From Roseivirga sp. (GTDB taxonomy: Bacteria; Bacteroidota; Bacteroidia; Cytophagales; Cyclobacteriaceae): a DNA stretch of 64,000 nt. This document shows, piece by piece, positions 41,197 to 50,422 of the stretch. The number at the start of each line of letters is the position of its first letter. Position 1 is the first letter of the stretch. A model generated the notes under the pieces. It worked only from the letters and a program-made list of their open reading frames with translations, was not told the origin of the DNA and searched no databases. A program made the translations under genes and the position numbers. The stretch lies in contig JAAWWF010000026.1 of NCBI GenBank assembly GCA_021404565.1, forward strand, positions 372,001-436,000. Reading direction: 5' to 3'.

Positions 41197-41624
41197 TGCA
41201 GACCTTCCAGAATGAAATACGGCTTCCTGCTTTCTCCCGGGGCTTTCATCTCATTACAAATGAAATACTGAGTGGGCTTCCGGAAATCAGGCAAATCAAT
41301 GCGGGCCTGCTTCAGGTATTTATCAAGCACACCTCTGCCAGTCTGACCATCAATGAAAACGCTGACCCGACTGTACGCGAAGACTTTGAATCGCATTTCA
41401 ATGTGCTTGTACCTGAATCAGCTACCTATTTCAAGCATACTTTTGAGGGTCCGGATGATATGACGTCCCATATTAAATCTTCCTTGTTGGGCAGTTCAGT
41501 TTCTGTACCCATTACGAATGGTCGGTTAAATATAGGCACATGGCAGGGGATTTATCTTTGCGAGCATCGGAATTTCGGAGGAAACCGAAAGCTGGTACTC
41601 ACTGCCTTTGGTACTGTGGATTAG
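41196..41624 (+). CDS. yjbQ: YjbQ-family protein (UPF0047)
   Basis: 142 residues. The family motifs are visible: RGFHLITNEI near the start, GLLQVFIKHTSASLTINENADPTV in the centre, and GTWQGIYLCEHRNFGGNRKLVLT at the end. His residues in this region bind metal in structures of the family. YjbQ-like proteins have thiamine-phosphate synthase activity in vitro, but the in vivo role is uncertain. The start ATG overlaps the stop of prfA by one base. A GTG three bases upstream is an alternative start. Confidence 0.93.
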   Translation: MQTFQNEIRLPAFSRGFHLITNEILSGLPEIRQINAGLLQVFIKHTSASLTINENADPTVREDFESHFNVLVPESATYFKHTFEGPDDMTSHIKSSLLGSSVSVPITNGRLNIGTWQGIYLCEHRNFGGNRKLVLTAFGTVD

Positions 41625-41650
41625 GAAGTTCCGGAATGCTCCTCAGAGGC

Positions 41651-41884
41651 TTAACTGAGCTGTTCTACTCCGTTTTTTCTCTTGTGATCAAGAGGTTCCA
41701 GCTCGAATAAACTGTTAACTGTAGTATTGAAGATTTCGGAGATTTTGAGCGCCAGCACAGTGGAAGGAGTGTATTTTCCCCTTTCAATGGCGTTTATGCT
41801 CTGACGAGATACACCTACCAAACCGGCAAGTTGTTCTTGCGTGATCTTTTTTCTTTTACGTTCGTGTCTTAGAGTGTTCTTCAT
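41651..41884 (-). CDS. Xre-type helix-turn-helix regulator
   Basis: 77 residues. The Xre fold occupies nearly the whole chain, with RKRKKITQEQLAGLVGVSRQSINAIERGKYTPS as the classic two-helix pair and VNSLFEL in the fifth helix. The short C-terminal basic tail (KRKNGVEQ) is not a domain. No antitoxin or metabolic partner is adjacent. It is convergent with yjbQ. It probably regulates itself or one distant gene. Confidence 0.9.
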   Translation of the reverse strand: MKNTLRHERKRKKITQEQLAGLVGVSRQSINAIERGKYTPSTVLALKISEIFNTTVNSLFELEPLDHKRKNGVEQLS

Positions 41885-42040
41885 TCGAGTACCAATCGTA
41901 TGCCCGAAATTAGAATGAAGTAAGCCGGTTTTTGACCAACAAATAGTTAAGTTATTATTACATTTTGGGCCCAGTTTGACCTGATTATTACAGACCTGTT
42001 AAAAAAATGTGAACAGTTTCTTAACATAGGGTTTTTGTAA

Positions 42041-42048
42041 TATCTTTG
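42041..42048 (+). promoter_or_regulatory. Promoter -7 box for the 44-aa gene
   Basis: TATCTTTG fits the Bacteroidota TAnnTTTG box exactly, 22 bp before the ATG at 42071. About 20 bases upstream there is TTTC as a weak -33 match. It is one of the clearest promoters in the window. Confidence 0.7.
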
Positions 42049-42070
42049 CCCTCGCTAAAAGACAACAACA

Positions 42071-42205
42071 ATGTTATTTGATCCTCCAATAGGCGGTGGC
42101 GCCAATACCTTTATCTGGATTGTAGTAGTACTTATCGCTGCTGTCAGTGCTGTAAGTCAACATGACGTGTTCTTCAAGGGTAAGAAGAAGAAAGAAGAGC
42201 ACTAA
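42071..42205 (+). CDS. Short single-span membrane peptide
   Basis: A 44-codon gene too short for most gene finders. It encodes a Gly-rich start (MLFDPPIGGGA), one hydrophobic helix (NTFIWIVVVLIAAVSAV) and a Lys-rich tail ending KKKKEEH. A strong TAnnTTTG promoter lies 22 bp before the start and the leader has ACAACAACA, as in well-expressed Bacteroidota genes. The charge pattern suggests a membrane peptide with a cytoplasmic basic tail. Function unknown. Confidence 0.6.
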   Translation: MLFDPPIGGGANTFIWIVVVLIAAVSAVSQHDVFFKGKKKKEEH

Positions 42206-42363
42206 TTATAGTCGCTGTACCAGGCGATAATAATCCAACACTGTGATCCTGAAGGCTTCTTTTTCTTCAGAGGTTGCAAATATTCCTACACTTGTTTTAC
42301 CAAACGCAATGGTAAAATTGGCTCTTTGATGAATAAGCATTCTTCATACCCTTTTGAACGGTT

Positions 42364-43458
42364 CTATGATGGCTCATTATGATTTCTTAATATGAAATTT
42401 AAAATGTGCTCAGCCCTGTGGCTCCAGGTAAAGTTGCTTTCAAGCCTTCTGCAGGCGTTTTCTCCCATGGATTGACGTACCTCTTTGTTAGCTAATTGCC
42501 TGATGGCGAAAGCCCAACGGTCAAGGTCCTTATGATCGACTAAAAGCGCTATCTCTGTATCTAGCACCTCTTTCAGAACCTGCAAATCTGATGCGATAAT
42601 TGGTTTGCTAAAAGCCATATATTCAAACAATTTCATTGGAGAAGTGTATGAACCAATATTTGACTTTTTACCAGTATAAACATTTGGTTGGTTTGGTAAA
42701 AGGCAAATGTCAATGTCTTCCATTTTTTGCCAGAGTAAGTCATGATCGATATAGCCTAGGAGTTTAATATTATCAGAAATTTTTCTCTCTTCCAGTTTCT
42801 TTATTTCGTCCATTGAACCTCCTATAATTGTGAAATCATGTTCGGGTACTTTTTCAGCGAGGAGGAGCACCAACTCGACCCCTTTGCCTGGAAAGAAGGA
42901 CCCAACGTACGCAATATTCAGACGTTTTTTTTCCGTAAAACTGGGCTTGTATTGACTGGGGGCAGGGTTAGAGGCATCTGCGATTACCTGAATCTCTTTT
43001 ATCGCTTTTGGAAATGTCTTTTGAAAATCGTCCTTGATAGCCTTGGTTATGCATGTGAAGCCAAGACAGTTTTTTTGAGCTAGTGCTTTTCGAATGGCTC
43101 TGTTAAACAAAAAGCCTTTATTCCAGGGAGCATCGTGTAATTCTATTATATAAGGCCTTTTTCCTGCAATCCAGGGTACGAAAATAAAGCGACTATAAAT
43201 TATGGTAGGTGACAATGGCCTTGCCAATTTTCGAAAACTAATGGTCATCCATAAAAGCCCTCCTTTCAGGTTAGGTAGTTGAATAGTCTGAAATTTGACA
43301 TTATTTGGTAGACTTGGCCATACACCGATTTTTCCCTTTGTTGTCAGGACGTCTATTTTATCGAATTTTTGTGCTAGGGCAGGTATAAGATTCCTTAAAT
43401 GTACCGCAGATGCACGATTTGACGGTATAGGAGTATCTGTAAGGAAGAGTAATTTCAT
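42364..43458 (-). CDS. Family 4 glycosyltransferase (GT-B fold)
   Basis: 364 residues. The N-terminal half begins KLLFLTDTPIPSNRASAVHLRNLIP, as in many GT-B enzymes, and the second half begins NIAYVGSFFPGKGVELVLLLAEKVPE. The donor-binding segment SYTSPMKLFEYMAFSKPIIASD contains the E-x7-E-like acidic pair of GT4 enzymes. It transfers a sugar from an activated donor, probably to a surface polysaccharide or glycan, but no other polysaccharide gene is near. It is monocistronic on the minus strand. Confidence 0.85.
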   Translation of the reverse strand: MKLLFLTDTPIPSNRASAVHLRNLIPALAQKFDKIDVLTTKGKIGVWPSLPNNVKFQTIQLPNLKGGLLWMTISFRKLARPLSPTIIYSRFIFVPWIAGKRPYIIELHDAPWNKGFLFNRAIRKALAQKNCLGFTCITKAIKDDFQKTFPKAIKEIQVIADASNPAPSQYKPSFTEKKRLNIAYVGSFFPGKGVELVLLLAEKVPEHDFTIIGGSMDEIKKLEERKISDNIKLLGYIDHDLLWQKMEDIDICLLPNQPNVYTGKKSNIGSYTSPMKLFEYMAFSKPIIASDLQVLKEVLDTEIALLVDHKDLDRWAFAIRQLANKEVRQSMGENACRRLESNFTWSHRAEHILNFILRNHNEPS

Positions 43459-43975
43459 AAATCAGGTGGTTATTTAGATTATCCATAGATTAGACTCCCG
43501 CCTGAAAGATGATCTGGAATTTGGATATAAATATTGATAAAAATCAATATATTCAAACCAGGTAATTGATTAACTATTAGTTATATTTGATGAAATGTTA
43601 GATATATTTGATGCGGCTCTGTTGCCGTTTAACCAATGTAGGAGGGAGGTCGCCACTGTGAACCCAGATTGTGCTTGACTGGGCATATTTAACGAAGCAA
43701 GGCTTATCGCTGGCAATTGAATGCCCTTATATAAACCTCATACGGCCATAATGATGTGTTGACCGAGCCTTGGATATATTGAATATGGGCTCAGAGCTAA
43801 TAGAGGAAACATGTGGATTCTGGGTTATAATCTTGTCCTTGTCTTTCCTGTCTTAACGGGTAGATTCCTGCTAAACTTGTCGGGGTAAGCTCGTAATAGA
43901 GCATAGGCTCATGGTCATTAATGTAGCCAGACCTTACCTGAGTAAGCAGGTAAATAAATACTTTGAAGTAGAGTG
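43459..43975. other. Gene-free region with one dispersed-repeat relic
   Basis: About 500 bp without a convincing reading frame on either strand. At 43620-43660 a piece with GTTGCCGTTTAACC and AGGAGGGAGGTCGCC resembles the AGGAGGG core of the accessory repeats at 15071 and 22167. Further on, GAGCATAGGCTCATGG and TACCTGAGTAAGCAGGTA form two small palindromes before the decarboxylase gene end. I see no RNA gene or clear terminator. Confidence 0.35.
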
Positions 43976-45409
43976 TCAGGTTTGTTTTTTGAACCTCCCA
44001 TAAACACTTTCAGCCTCTTCCTGAATCAACTTCCAGGCATTTTCCACGTGTCTCTTTTCTAATTCAGTACCTCCAAAGGCCAGCCTTAAGGCAAAGCGGC
44101 CTTCCAGTACATTTTGCACAAAGAAAAGCTTCCCGGACTTATTCACATTGTCCATGATTTGCTTGTTAAGACTGTTTAGGGTGCCATCAGGTTCATCCAC
44201 CTTAAAACGGAAGTTCAGGGTATTTAGAACTACCGGAGCCAGTAATTCAAAATCTGGATGAGCTTCTATTTCAGCCTTGAGCCATTGGCCGTAGGCAATA
44301 TGACTGCGAATTTTTTCCTGGATACCGCTTACTCCCATTTCCCTGATCACAAACCATAGCTTGAGTGCCCGGAACCTGCGCCCGAGTGGTATCCCCCAGT
44401 CTCTGTAGTTCTTTACCTCATTGTCTACATCCGTTTTCAGAATGTCCAGTGAAATAGCAAAGGTATTTACCAGGGCAGCAGGGTCCTTCACAAAATAGGC
44501 CGTACAGTCAAAGTTGGTAAACATCCACTTATGGGGGTTAAACACAAAGCTGTCTGCTCGTTCTACCCCTTCAGACATCCAGCGCATTTCAGGTAATACC
44601 AACACGGTACCTGCATAGGCAGCATCTACATGGTGCCAGATTCTGAACTCCTCACAAATGTCGCTAATGGCCGCGATGGGGTCTACCGCTGTAGTCCCTG
44701 TGGTGCCAATGGCCGAAACCACGCAGAGTGGCCTGAAGGCATTCGCGATGTCCTCTTCAATCTGCTTCCTGAGCATATCCGCTTTCAGGGCGTATAGCGC
44801 ATCGGTAGGTATTTTCCTTACCTGCTCAAGCCCCAGCCCGGCAATTTTGGCCCCCTTGTCTATTGAAGAGTGAATTTGTTCTGAACAGTAAATGGTGAAT
44901 TTCTCATCACCACTAAAGCCACGTTGATTTATGTCATAGGTGGTAGCTCTTTCCCTGGCGGTCAGAATGGCGCATAGGGTTGAGGTGGAGGCTGTATCCT
45001 GGATAGAGCCGGTAAAATGAGAAGGAAGACCCAGCATATCACGGAGCCAGTTCATCATTTGCTCTTCCAGCTCTGCAGCAGCCGGAGAGGTCAGCCACAT
45101 CATGCATTGCGCGCCCATTGTTGACATGAGCATTTCTGCCAGTACGGAGGCTTTGCTCTTGTTGGCAGGGAAATAGGCCATAAAATTGGGGCTCTCCCAA
45201 TGGGTCATGCCAGGAAGAATCTTCTCTTTAAAGTCACTGAAAATGGTTTCAAAAGACTCCGCTTGTGCCGGAGCCTTCGGAGGTATTTGTTTTATGATGT
45301 CTCCTGGGGTTACATCCGGCAACACCGGGTAGGATTCAACATCCCGAAAGTAGTCTGCCATCCAGTCTACCAGCTCATGACCGTATTTCCGAAATTCCTC
45401 GTTATTCAT
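43976..45409 (-). CDS. Group II pyridoxal-dependent decarboxylase (aromatic amino acid type)
   Basis: 477 residues, the length of aromatic-L-amino-acid decarboxylases. The N-terminus EFRKYGHELVDWMADYFRDVESYPV matches the family. The PLP lysine is in SFVFNPHKWMFTNFDCTA, and the substrate-binding HVDAAYAGT comes before it. It decarboxylates an aromatic amino acid such as Phe, Tyr, Trp or DOPA to the amine. The exact substrate needs the residues around the active site and cannot be settled here. The gene is divergent from the VOC gene and has no close partner. Confidence 0.92.
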   Translation of the reverse strand: MNNEEFRKYGHELVDWMADYFRDVESYPVLPDVTPGDIIKQIPPKAPAQAESFETIFSDFKEKILPGMTHWESPNFMAYFPANKSKASVLAEMLMSTMGAQCMMWLTSPAAAELEEQMMNWLRDMLGLPSHFTGSIQDTASTSTLCAILTARERATTYDINQRGFSGDEKFTIYCSEQIHSSIDKGAKIAGLGLEQVRKIPTDALYALKADMLRKQIEEDIANAFRPLCVVSAIGTTGTTAVDPIAAISDICEEFRIWHHVDAAYAGTVLVLPEMRWMSEGVERADSFVFNPHKWMFTNFDCTAYFVKDPAALVNTFAISLDILKTDVDNEVKNYRDWGIPLGRRFRALKLWFVIREMGVSGIQEKIRSHIAYGQWLKAEIEAHPDFELLAPVVLNTLNFRFKVDEPDGTLNSLNKQIMDNVNKSGKLFFVQNVLEGRFALRLAFGGTELEKRHVENAWKLIQEEAESVYGRFKKQT

Positions 45410-45587
45410 ATTCAGCTCTTTGTAAAGGCGAATTTAGCAAACAAATCAGCACTTCTGTGTTCCAATGCCGGTATTCGGTACTAAGGTTTACAGTGCTTTA
45501 TAATCGATGCTACGGTGGGAGCCAGTCAATCTAAAAATAGGTTGTGGAAGAATAGAGAATTGACCATTTTGTTGAAAAATTATCAAT

Positions 45588-46004
45588 ATGAGTACTCCTT
45601 TTCATTTGGCTTTTCCTGTAAAAGATATTGCCAGCACCAGGGCCTTTTTTGGCGACCTGTTGGGTTGCGAGATTGGCCGTTCGACAGATAAATGGATCGA
45701 TTTTAACTTTTTCGGGCATCAGCTAAGTGCTCATGTGAAACCTGAAGAGCTCTCGCAAGCGCATGCCAATCAGGTAGATGGCAAGAATGTGCCGGTAAGA
45801 CACTTTGGTGCCATTCTGGAATGGAAGCAATGGCATACACTGGCAGATAAACTCAAAGCAAATAACACTGACTTTGTGATTGAGCCCTACATCCGTTTTG
45901 AAGGGGAGGTAGGGGAGCAAGCCACCATGTTTTTTCTTGACCCGAGCGGGAACGCACTGGAGTTCAAGTCTTTCAAAGATCCGTCTCAAATCTTCGCATC
46001 ATGA
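45588..46004 (+). CDS. VOC-superfamily protein (glyoxalase-like)
   Basis: 138 residues. The first module begins [23 protein letters not shown], the second ends [20 protein letters not shown], and a His/Glu pair in each half fits a metal-binding VOC enzyme. [10 protein letters not shown] is the standard ending. It overlaps the following amidohydrolase gene by 4 bp (ATGA), so they are co-translated, and it may process a small metabolite or detoxify an electrophile. The substrate is unknown. Confidence 0.87.
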   Translation: MSTPFHLAFPVKDIASTRAFFGDLLGCEIGRSTDKWIDFNFFGHQLSAHVKPEELSQAHANQVDGKNVPVRHFGAILEWKQWHTLADKLKANNTDFVIEPYIRFEGEVGEQATMFFLDPSGNALEFKSFKDPSQIFAS

Positions 46005-47260
46005 GGATAACTTTATTAAATGTATTGTTTGCTTGTCTTTTTTGCTGTTCTCTTATAGGGCAAGACAGGCATTACCAACTAAAAGCAGATCGCGTTTTTG
46101 ACGGACAGGACTTCCATGACGGTTGGGTTGTTGAGGTAAAAGGAAATGAGATTGTCTACGCAGGTCCGGAGCGAAGAGGCAACTTTGATCAGGTGATTAA
46201 GCTCAAAGGACATACGCTTATGCCTGGTCTGATTGAAGGGCATTCACACATTCTGTTGCACCCCTACAACGAGGTGGGCTGGAATGATCAGGTATTGAAA
46301 GAGTCAGTGGCTGAGCGTTCGGCCAGAGCCGTAAATCACCTGAAGGCCTCTTTGATGGCAGGGGTCACCACCATGCGTGATCTTGGTTCAGAAGGTGCCG
46401 GTTATGCCGATGTGGGTATGAAGCAAGCCGTGGAAAAGGGAGTAATTCCCGGACCAAGGCTTCTTGTGGCTGGTAAGGCCATTGTTACTACCGGTAGTTA
46501 TGGGCCAAAAGGTTTTCACGAAGGAGTAAAGGTACCATTGGGAGCAGAGCCTGCTGATGGGTATGACGACCTCATTCGCGTTACCCGGGACCAGATTGGT
46601 CATGGGGCAGATTTTATCAAAGTATATGCGGATTATCGCTGGAGTCCCGACAGAAAAGCGGCACCAACTTTTACTGTGGCAGAGCTAAAGACCATCGTGG
46701 AAATTGCTGAAAGCAGTGGACGATATGTAGTGGCGCATGCATCATCGGCCGAAGGAATGCGCAGAGCCATAGAAGCAGGGGTTGAAACCATAGAACATGG
46801 TGATGGTGGTACCCGCGAAATCTTTGAGCTTATGAAAAGAGAAGGTGTGGCTTTTTGCCCAACCGTGGCAGCAGGTGATGCTATTTCTCAATATACAGGC
46901 TGGAATAAGGGCACCGACCCTGAGCCGGAACGGATCCGTCAAAAGAGAGCTTCCGTAGCCTTGGCCCTTGAAGTAGGTGTGAAAATGGTTTTCGGAGGTG
47001 ATGTGGGGGTTTTCCCACATGGCGAGAACGTGATCGAGCTGGAGATGATGGTGGACTATGGTATGGATGCGATGTCAGCCCTTAGAATTGCTACAGCTCA
47101 GAATGCAGAGCAATTTCACATGGACAAGTTGGGCCAGCTGAAAACGGGCTTTTGGGCTGATATTATTGCCGTTGAGGGAGACCCTTCCAAGGCCATATCG
47201 AACCTCAGGAAAGTAGGCTTTGTGATGAAAGACGGGGTAATCTATAAACATGTAAAATAA
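46001..47260 (+). CDS. Secreted amidohydrolase-family metal-dependent hydrolase
   Basis: 419 residues with a signal peptide (cleavage near GQDRHY). Metal-binding motifs of the amidohydrolase superfamily are present: GHSHILLHP (HxH), a later His in YVVAHASS and IEHGDGG, and the metal Asp in [13 protein letters not shown]. The composition fits the Xaa-Pro dipeptidase/imidazolonepropionase-like group. It is probably periplasmic and hydrolyses an amide or cyclic imide. It is part of the co-transcribed set VOC, this gene, DJ-1-like, TPR-PRMT (4-bp and 1-bp overlaps). Confidence 0.9.
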   Translation: MRITLLNVLFACLFCCSLIGQDRHYQLKADRVFDGQDFHDGWVVEVKGNEIVYAGPERRGNFDQVIKLKGHTLMPGLIEGHSHILLHPYNEVGWNDQVLKESVAERSARAVNHLKASLMAGVTTMRDLGSEGAGYADVGMKQAVEKGVIPGPRLLVAGKAIVTTGSYGPKGFHEGVKVPLGAEPADGYDDLIRVTRDQIGHGADFIKVYADYRWSPDRKAAPTFTVAELKTIVEIAESSGRYVVAHASSAEGMRRAIEAGVETIEHGDGGTREIFELMKREGVAFCPTVAAGDAISQYTGWNKGTDPEPERIRQKRASVALALEVGVKMVFGGDVGVFPHGENVIELEMMVDYGMDAMSALRIATAQNAEQFHMDKLGQLKTGFWADIIAVEGDPSKAISNLRKVGFVMKDGVIYKHVK

Positions 47261-47994
47261 TGAGAAATATCCTGATCCCCCTGCTAAGCCTGGCCCTGTT
47301 CTGTGGCTGTCAGCCACCAAAAGAAGAGCAGGAAGTTGTGCGCGCAAGTGTTGAAGTGTACAAAACAGAAAACCAGCCGACTGAAACACTTAACATTGGC
47401 ATACTGGCCATTAATGGGGTTTACAACTCAGAACTCATGGCACCTTACGATATCTTTCAGCACACAATCTTTCATACAGAGAAGGGGATGAAAGTATTCA
47501 TTGTCTCACCAACGGAGGAGGCAATCAAAACCTTTGAAGGCATAAGAATCCTGCCTGATTATGATTTTGAAAATGTACCGGAGATAGATGTGCTGGTGGT
47601 ACCGAGTGCGGAACACAACATGGACACCGACCTGGAGGATGAAACGCTGATCAATTTTGTGAAAGAGAAAGGAGAGGCTGCTAAATTCATCATGTCTTTA
47701 TGCGATGGTGCTTTCATCCTTGCTCAGGCCGGCTTGCTCGATGGTCTTCGGTGTACGACATTCCCAAGTGATATCGATCGCTTTAAAGAGACTTTCCCGC
47801 ATCTCGATGTGCGGAGAGACATCAGCTTTGTGCATGATGGAAAAGCCATCACCTCAGCCGGGGGAGCGAAATCGTATGACCCTGCGCTCTACCTGGTAGA
47901 ATACTTATATGGTAAAAAAGCCGCAGTTGGTGTCGGCAAAGGCCTGGTGATTGACTGGAAACTGGAAGAGATTGAATTTGTAATTCCCCAATAA
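47260..47994 (+). CDS. Lipoprotein of the DJ-1/PfpI family
   Basis: 244 residues with a lipobox (LFCGC) and a DJ-1/PfpI fold. The nucleophile elbow is in FIMSLCDGAFILAQAG (C148), and the acidic partner is in DVLVVPSAEHNM. DJ-1/PfpI relatives include amidases, isocyanide hydratase and stress-linked enzymes. The signal and lipobox put this one in the periplasm, where it may act on the product of the amidohydrolase encoded just before it (1-bp overlap). The substrate is unknown. Confidence 0.88.
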   Translation: MRNILIPLLSLALFCGCQPPKEEQEVVRASVEVYKTENQPTETLNIGILAINGVYNSELMAPYDIFQHTIFHTEKGMKVFIVSPTEEAIKTFEGIRILPDYDFENVPEIDVLVVPSAEHNMDTDLEDETLINFVKEKGEAAKFIMSLCDGAFILAQAGLLDGLRCTTFPSDIDRFKETFPHLDVRRDISFVHDGKAITSAGGAKSYDPALYLVEYLYGKKAAVGVGKGLVIDWKLEEIEFVIPQ

Positions 47995-47996
47995 AT

Positions 47997-49724
47997 ATGG
48001 ATGATGCTATGCAGGCCCAGCAGCGACTGATGCAGGCCATACAAACCTATCAGATGGGTGATCTGATGAAGGCTGAAACGGAGCTGAGATCGTTGCTCAA
48101 TAATTTTCCTAAATCTGATCAGATCATGTCAGTTTTAGGAGCAGTTCTGTTTGGTCAGAAAAAATACAAAGAGGCCTACAGGCACTACAGGGATGCGCTG
48201 AAGGTAAACCCAAAAAATGCGGATGCTGCCATGGGGATAGCCTCTGCTGAACATGCCAGGGGCAATGTGGAGAATGCAATAAGCCTTATGACCAAGGCAT
48301 TAGCCGAGTTTCCCAATAGAATTGAGGCCCATTTTAACCTGGGAACCTTCTATATCGCCCAGGATGATATGCTGAAGGCCGAAGCTTGCTTTCTCAAGTG
48401 CCTCGAACTGGAACCAAAGCTTGCGCAAGCCGACCTGCATCTCGTAAATGTCTACAAAGAACTTAACCAGCTTGACAAGGTGGAGCATCACCTGAAAAAG
48501 GTGATTGCTGTAAACCCCGACCCTCAACTCAAGCAAAAGCTACAGGAAATCACTGAACTGAGAGGAGAAGACTCTGTTGGAGAGGTGATAACTGAAGAGA
48601 AGCAAATACCAGAAGAAGAGAAACAACCCGGGACTCTAAGTGAAGAAGAGCCGGAGTCCGCAATGGAGGCTCTGGGCATAGAGGAAGGCGATTTAAAGGG
48701 TTTGTTGTCTATGGCCTCAGCCTTTTTTGAACGTCATCAGTACAACGAGGCGGCCAAGTACTATGAGCAGGTACTTGGCATAGACCCTGAAAATGGTATT
48801 GCGAGATTTGCCTTGCAAAAAATCAAAGCTTCCAGCGTGCCCTTATGGCACTTTGAAATGCTGGCAGATCAGGACAGAAATGATGCATACCAGGAGGCCA
48901 TCGAAAGAGCCCTTGGCAAGCAACCCGGTGCTCGTGTGTTGGATATAGGGACGGGTTCAGGTCTTCTGGCCATGATGGCGGCCAGGGCCGGAGCTTCGGA
49001 GGTGCTGGCCTGCGAGATGAATTCCGAACTGGCAAAGGTGGCAGAGGAGATAGTTGAACGGAATGGGTTCAAAGATCGGATTACTGTATTGAACAGAAAA
49101 TCCTCAGACCTGAAGCAGGGGGTGAATTATGAAGGCAAATATGACATTGTGGTTTCGGAAATTCTGGATGTGGCAGGTATCGGGGAAGGTGTTTTACCCT
49201 CATTACGGCACGCTTACCAGTCACTACTGAAACCAGGGGCCATAACGGTACCCTCTGGTATGACCATGTATGCCCGACTGATTTCTCTACCCGCCTTTTA
49301 CAAGGTAAACCCCATTAAAGAGATTTCAGGTTTCGATCTGAGTCCCTTTAATGTATTTAGATCCCCTGATGAATACCTGCCGGTAAAATTGAATAACCTT
49401 GAATATGAATGGTTGTCAGAACCAGTCGCTTATTATTCATTTGACCTATCCGCAATTCCTGAAGAACGAGATGTTTCGAGTCCGCATACAGCCAATGTTG
49501 AGTTTAAGGCAACGCATGAAGGAAAAGTGCAGGCTGTAGCCTTTTGGTTTGACCTTCACCTGGATGATGAACTCACACTCTCTTCCGGGCTCGGAGGTAA
49601 GCTAAAACACTGGGGTCAGGCGGTTTGCTTTATGAAGGAAGAAATTGCTGTAGTGCCTGGTGATAAGGTACCCATGACGGCTAAATTTCTTGACCTGAAT
49701 ATGTGGTTTGAGCCAAAACTCTAA
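47997..49724 (+). CDS. TPR protein with PRMT7/9-like methyltransferase domain
   Basis: 575 residues. The first ~190 carry at least four TPR motifs (for example DLMKAETELRSLLNNFPKSD and KAEACFLKCLELEPKLAQAD). A Glu-rich linker (190-215) follows, then another TPR (~240-275). The last ~300 residues are a PRMT: MLADQDRNDAYQEAI, SAM motif VLDIGTGSGLLAMMAARAGA, a double-E loop VSEILDVAGIGEGVLPS, and a beta-barrel end. The match to animal PRMT7/PRMT9 is striking, since those also use TPRs (PRMT9) and this loop. It likely methylates arginines of a protein partner. It is co-oriented with DJ-1, but no substrate is apparent. Confidence 0.82.
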   Translation: MDDAMQAQQRLMQAIQTYQMGDLMKAETELRSLLNNFPKSDQIMSVLGAVLFGQKKYKEAYRHYRDALKVNPKNADAAMGIASAEHARGNVENAISLMTKALAEFPNRIEAHFNLGTFYIAQDDMLKAEACFLKCLELEPKLAQADLHLVNVYKELNQLDKVEHHLKKVIAVNPDPQLKQKLQEITELRGEDSVGEVITEEKQIPEEEKQPGTLSEEEPESAMEALGIEEGDLKGLLSMASAFFERHQYNEAAKYYEQVLGIDPENGIARFALQKIKASSVPLWHFEMLADQDRNDAYQEAIERALGKQPGARVLDIGTGSGLLAMMAARAGASEVLACEMNSELAKVAEEIVERNGFKDRITVLNRKSSDLKQGVNYEGKYDIVVSEILDVAGIGEGVLPSLRHAYQSLLKPGAITVPSGMTMYARLISLPAFYKVNPIKEISGFDLSPFNVFRSPDEYLPVKLNNLEYEWLSEPVAYYSFDLSAIPEERDVSSPHTANVEFKATHEGKVQAVAFWFDLHLDDELTLSSGLGGKLKHWGQAVCFMKEEIAVVPGDKVPMTAKFLDLNMWFEPKL

Positions 49725-50416
49725 ATGGTAAAGTACTCTTCAAGGTCTTTCAGTGTGCTTTCGCTCGTTTGAATGTCCTCCTGAATTATTCCTTTGTCTA
49801 ATACCACAATCCTCTCACAAACCTCAGTTACATGGTTGAGGTCGTGACTGGAGATGAGCATGGTGAGCTGTTTGTTTTCTTTCAGATCTTTAAGCAGCCC
49901 TTTCAACCTTATTTGTGTGGTAGGATCAAGGTTTGCGAATGGTTCATCCAGAATAAGAATTTCCGGCTCGCCCATCAGTGCTGATACGATGCCCACTTTT
50001 TTCTGATTTCCCTTCGACAGATCGCGGATATATTTATTTCTACCCAGAATTTCATCGTTAAAGAGGTCAGTAAACTGATCGAGGAATTCTCTTAAATCTC
50101 CTTTTGAGTAGTTGTGGAGCGAGGCCAGGAAATCGAAGTATTCTTCAGGGGTGAGATAATCAATCAGAAAGGATTCATCCAGAAAAGAACCGGTATAGAA
50201 CTTCCAGTCTTCTGTGCTGTTTACGGCTATGCCTTTGCTAAGTACTGCTCCTTCGCTGGGTCGGATCAGGTCCAGTATCATCCGGAAGAAGGTTGTTTTA
50301 CCCGCCCCGTTGTTTCCTACCAGGCCAAAACTCTCGCCCTTTTCTATGTTGAGGTCTGGAATGTTGACCACTTCGATGCCTTTGTATTTTTTGGAAAGTC
50401 CCTGTACGCTAATCAT
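49721..50416 (-). CDS. ABC transporter ATP-binding protein
   Basis: 231 residues. Walker A is GLVGNNGAGKTTFFRM, the signature is RDLSKGNQKKVGIVSALMG (LSKGN instead of the common LSGGQ), Walker B is ILILDEPFANLD, and the switch His is in ISSHDLNHV. It energises the membrane protein encoded immediately upstream (6-bp gap). Its 3' end overlaps the TPR-PRMT gene by 4 bp on the other strand. The class suggests a bacteriocin- or multidrug-type exporter of the CcmA/NatA group. Confidence 0.93.
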   Translation of the reverse strand: MISVQGLSKKYKGIEVVNIPDLNIEKGESFGLVGNNGAGKTTFFRMILDLIRPSEGAVLSKGIAVNSTEDWKFYTGSFLDESFLIDYLTPEEYFDFLASLHNYSKGDLREFLDQFTDLFNDEILGRNKYIRDLSKGNQKKVGIVSALMGEPEILILDEPFANLDPTTQIRLKGLLKDLKENKQLTMLISSHDLNHVTEVCERIVVLDKGIIQEDIQTSESTLKDLEEYFTI

Positions 50417-50422
50417 ATTTCT

